From NCBI GenBank assembly GCA_964523005.1, contig CAZFZL010000094.1:1-6044 (forward strand): DNA of 6,044 nucleotides, given 5' to 3'. Below the pieces are notes generated by a model that worked only from the letters and a program-made list of their open reading frames with translations, ran no database searches and was not told where the DNA came from. This document shows positions 6,036 through 6,044 of the stretch, piece by piece; the stretch's first letter is position 1; every line of letters starts with the position of its first letter. The position numbers and the translations under genes are program-made. The DNA is from UMGS1307 sp964523005 (GTDB lineage: Bacteria; Bacillota; Clostridia; Oscillospirales; CAG-382).

Positions 6036-6044
6036 AGCAGTTCA

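Noticed and set aside
1..6044. CRISPR arrays, tRNA or rRNA genes, insertion-sequence ends
   Set aside because: No regularly spaced repeats, cloverleaf-like genes, rRNA-like stretches or transposase motifs were seen.

Overview
The window looks like the chromosome of a gut-type Clostridia (Oscillospiraceae/Ruminococcus-like Firmicute). The basis is strong GGAGG-type ribosome sites, occasional TTG starts, moderate GC, a NarL-type two-component pair, and a large secreted protein with Big_3-like Ig domains and a His/Cys module typical of Clostridia surface proteins. This placement comes from gene content and style, not from a marker gene.

Layout: the left edge (1-947) holds the C-terminal ATPase part of a sensor histidine kinase, overlapping by 4 bp a complete NarL/FixJ-family response regulator. 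A strong hairpin at 1050-1085, followed by a smaller hairpin and a T run, closes that unit. A gene-free stretch (948-1254) ends in a promoter. It has a perfect TATAAT box and a perfect 16-bp palindrome, TCCTACATATGTAGGA, centred about 42 bp upstream of the predicted transcription start.

The promoter drives what looks like one transcription unit on the plus strand. Its members are a 126-aa stand-alone receiver-like protein with Glu at the phospho-acceptor position (1255-1635), a 985-aa secreted, membrane-anchored multidomain surface protein (1723-4680), a 163-aa conserved protein resembling DUF6935 (4719-5210), and a 49-aa single-pass membrane protein (5207-5356) that overlaps the previous gene by 4 bp. 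I see no terminator inside this unit. A hairpin at 5412-5449 closes it and separates it from a convergent GNAT acetyltransferase of the phosphinothricin-acetyltransferase-like type on the minus strand (5508-6035).

Working model (inference): a regulated cell-surface locus in which the palindrome controls expression of a surface adhesin-like protein with two small co-expressed partners and a degenerate receiver. The neighbouring two-component system is one candidate regulator. The palindrome core TACA-N2-TGTA also matches the operator type of BlaI/MecI/CopY repressors, none of which is encoded here. The surface protein itself looks mosaic: base composition and codon choice change near 3480, and its two Big_3-like domains retain DNA similarity that suggests internal duplication.
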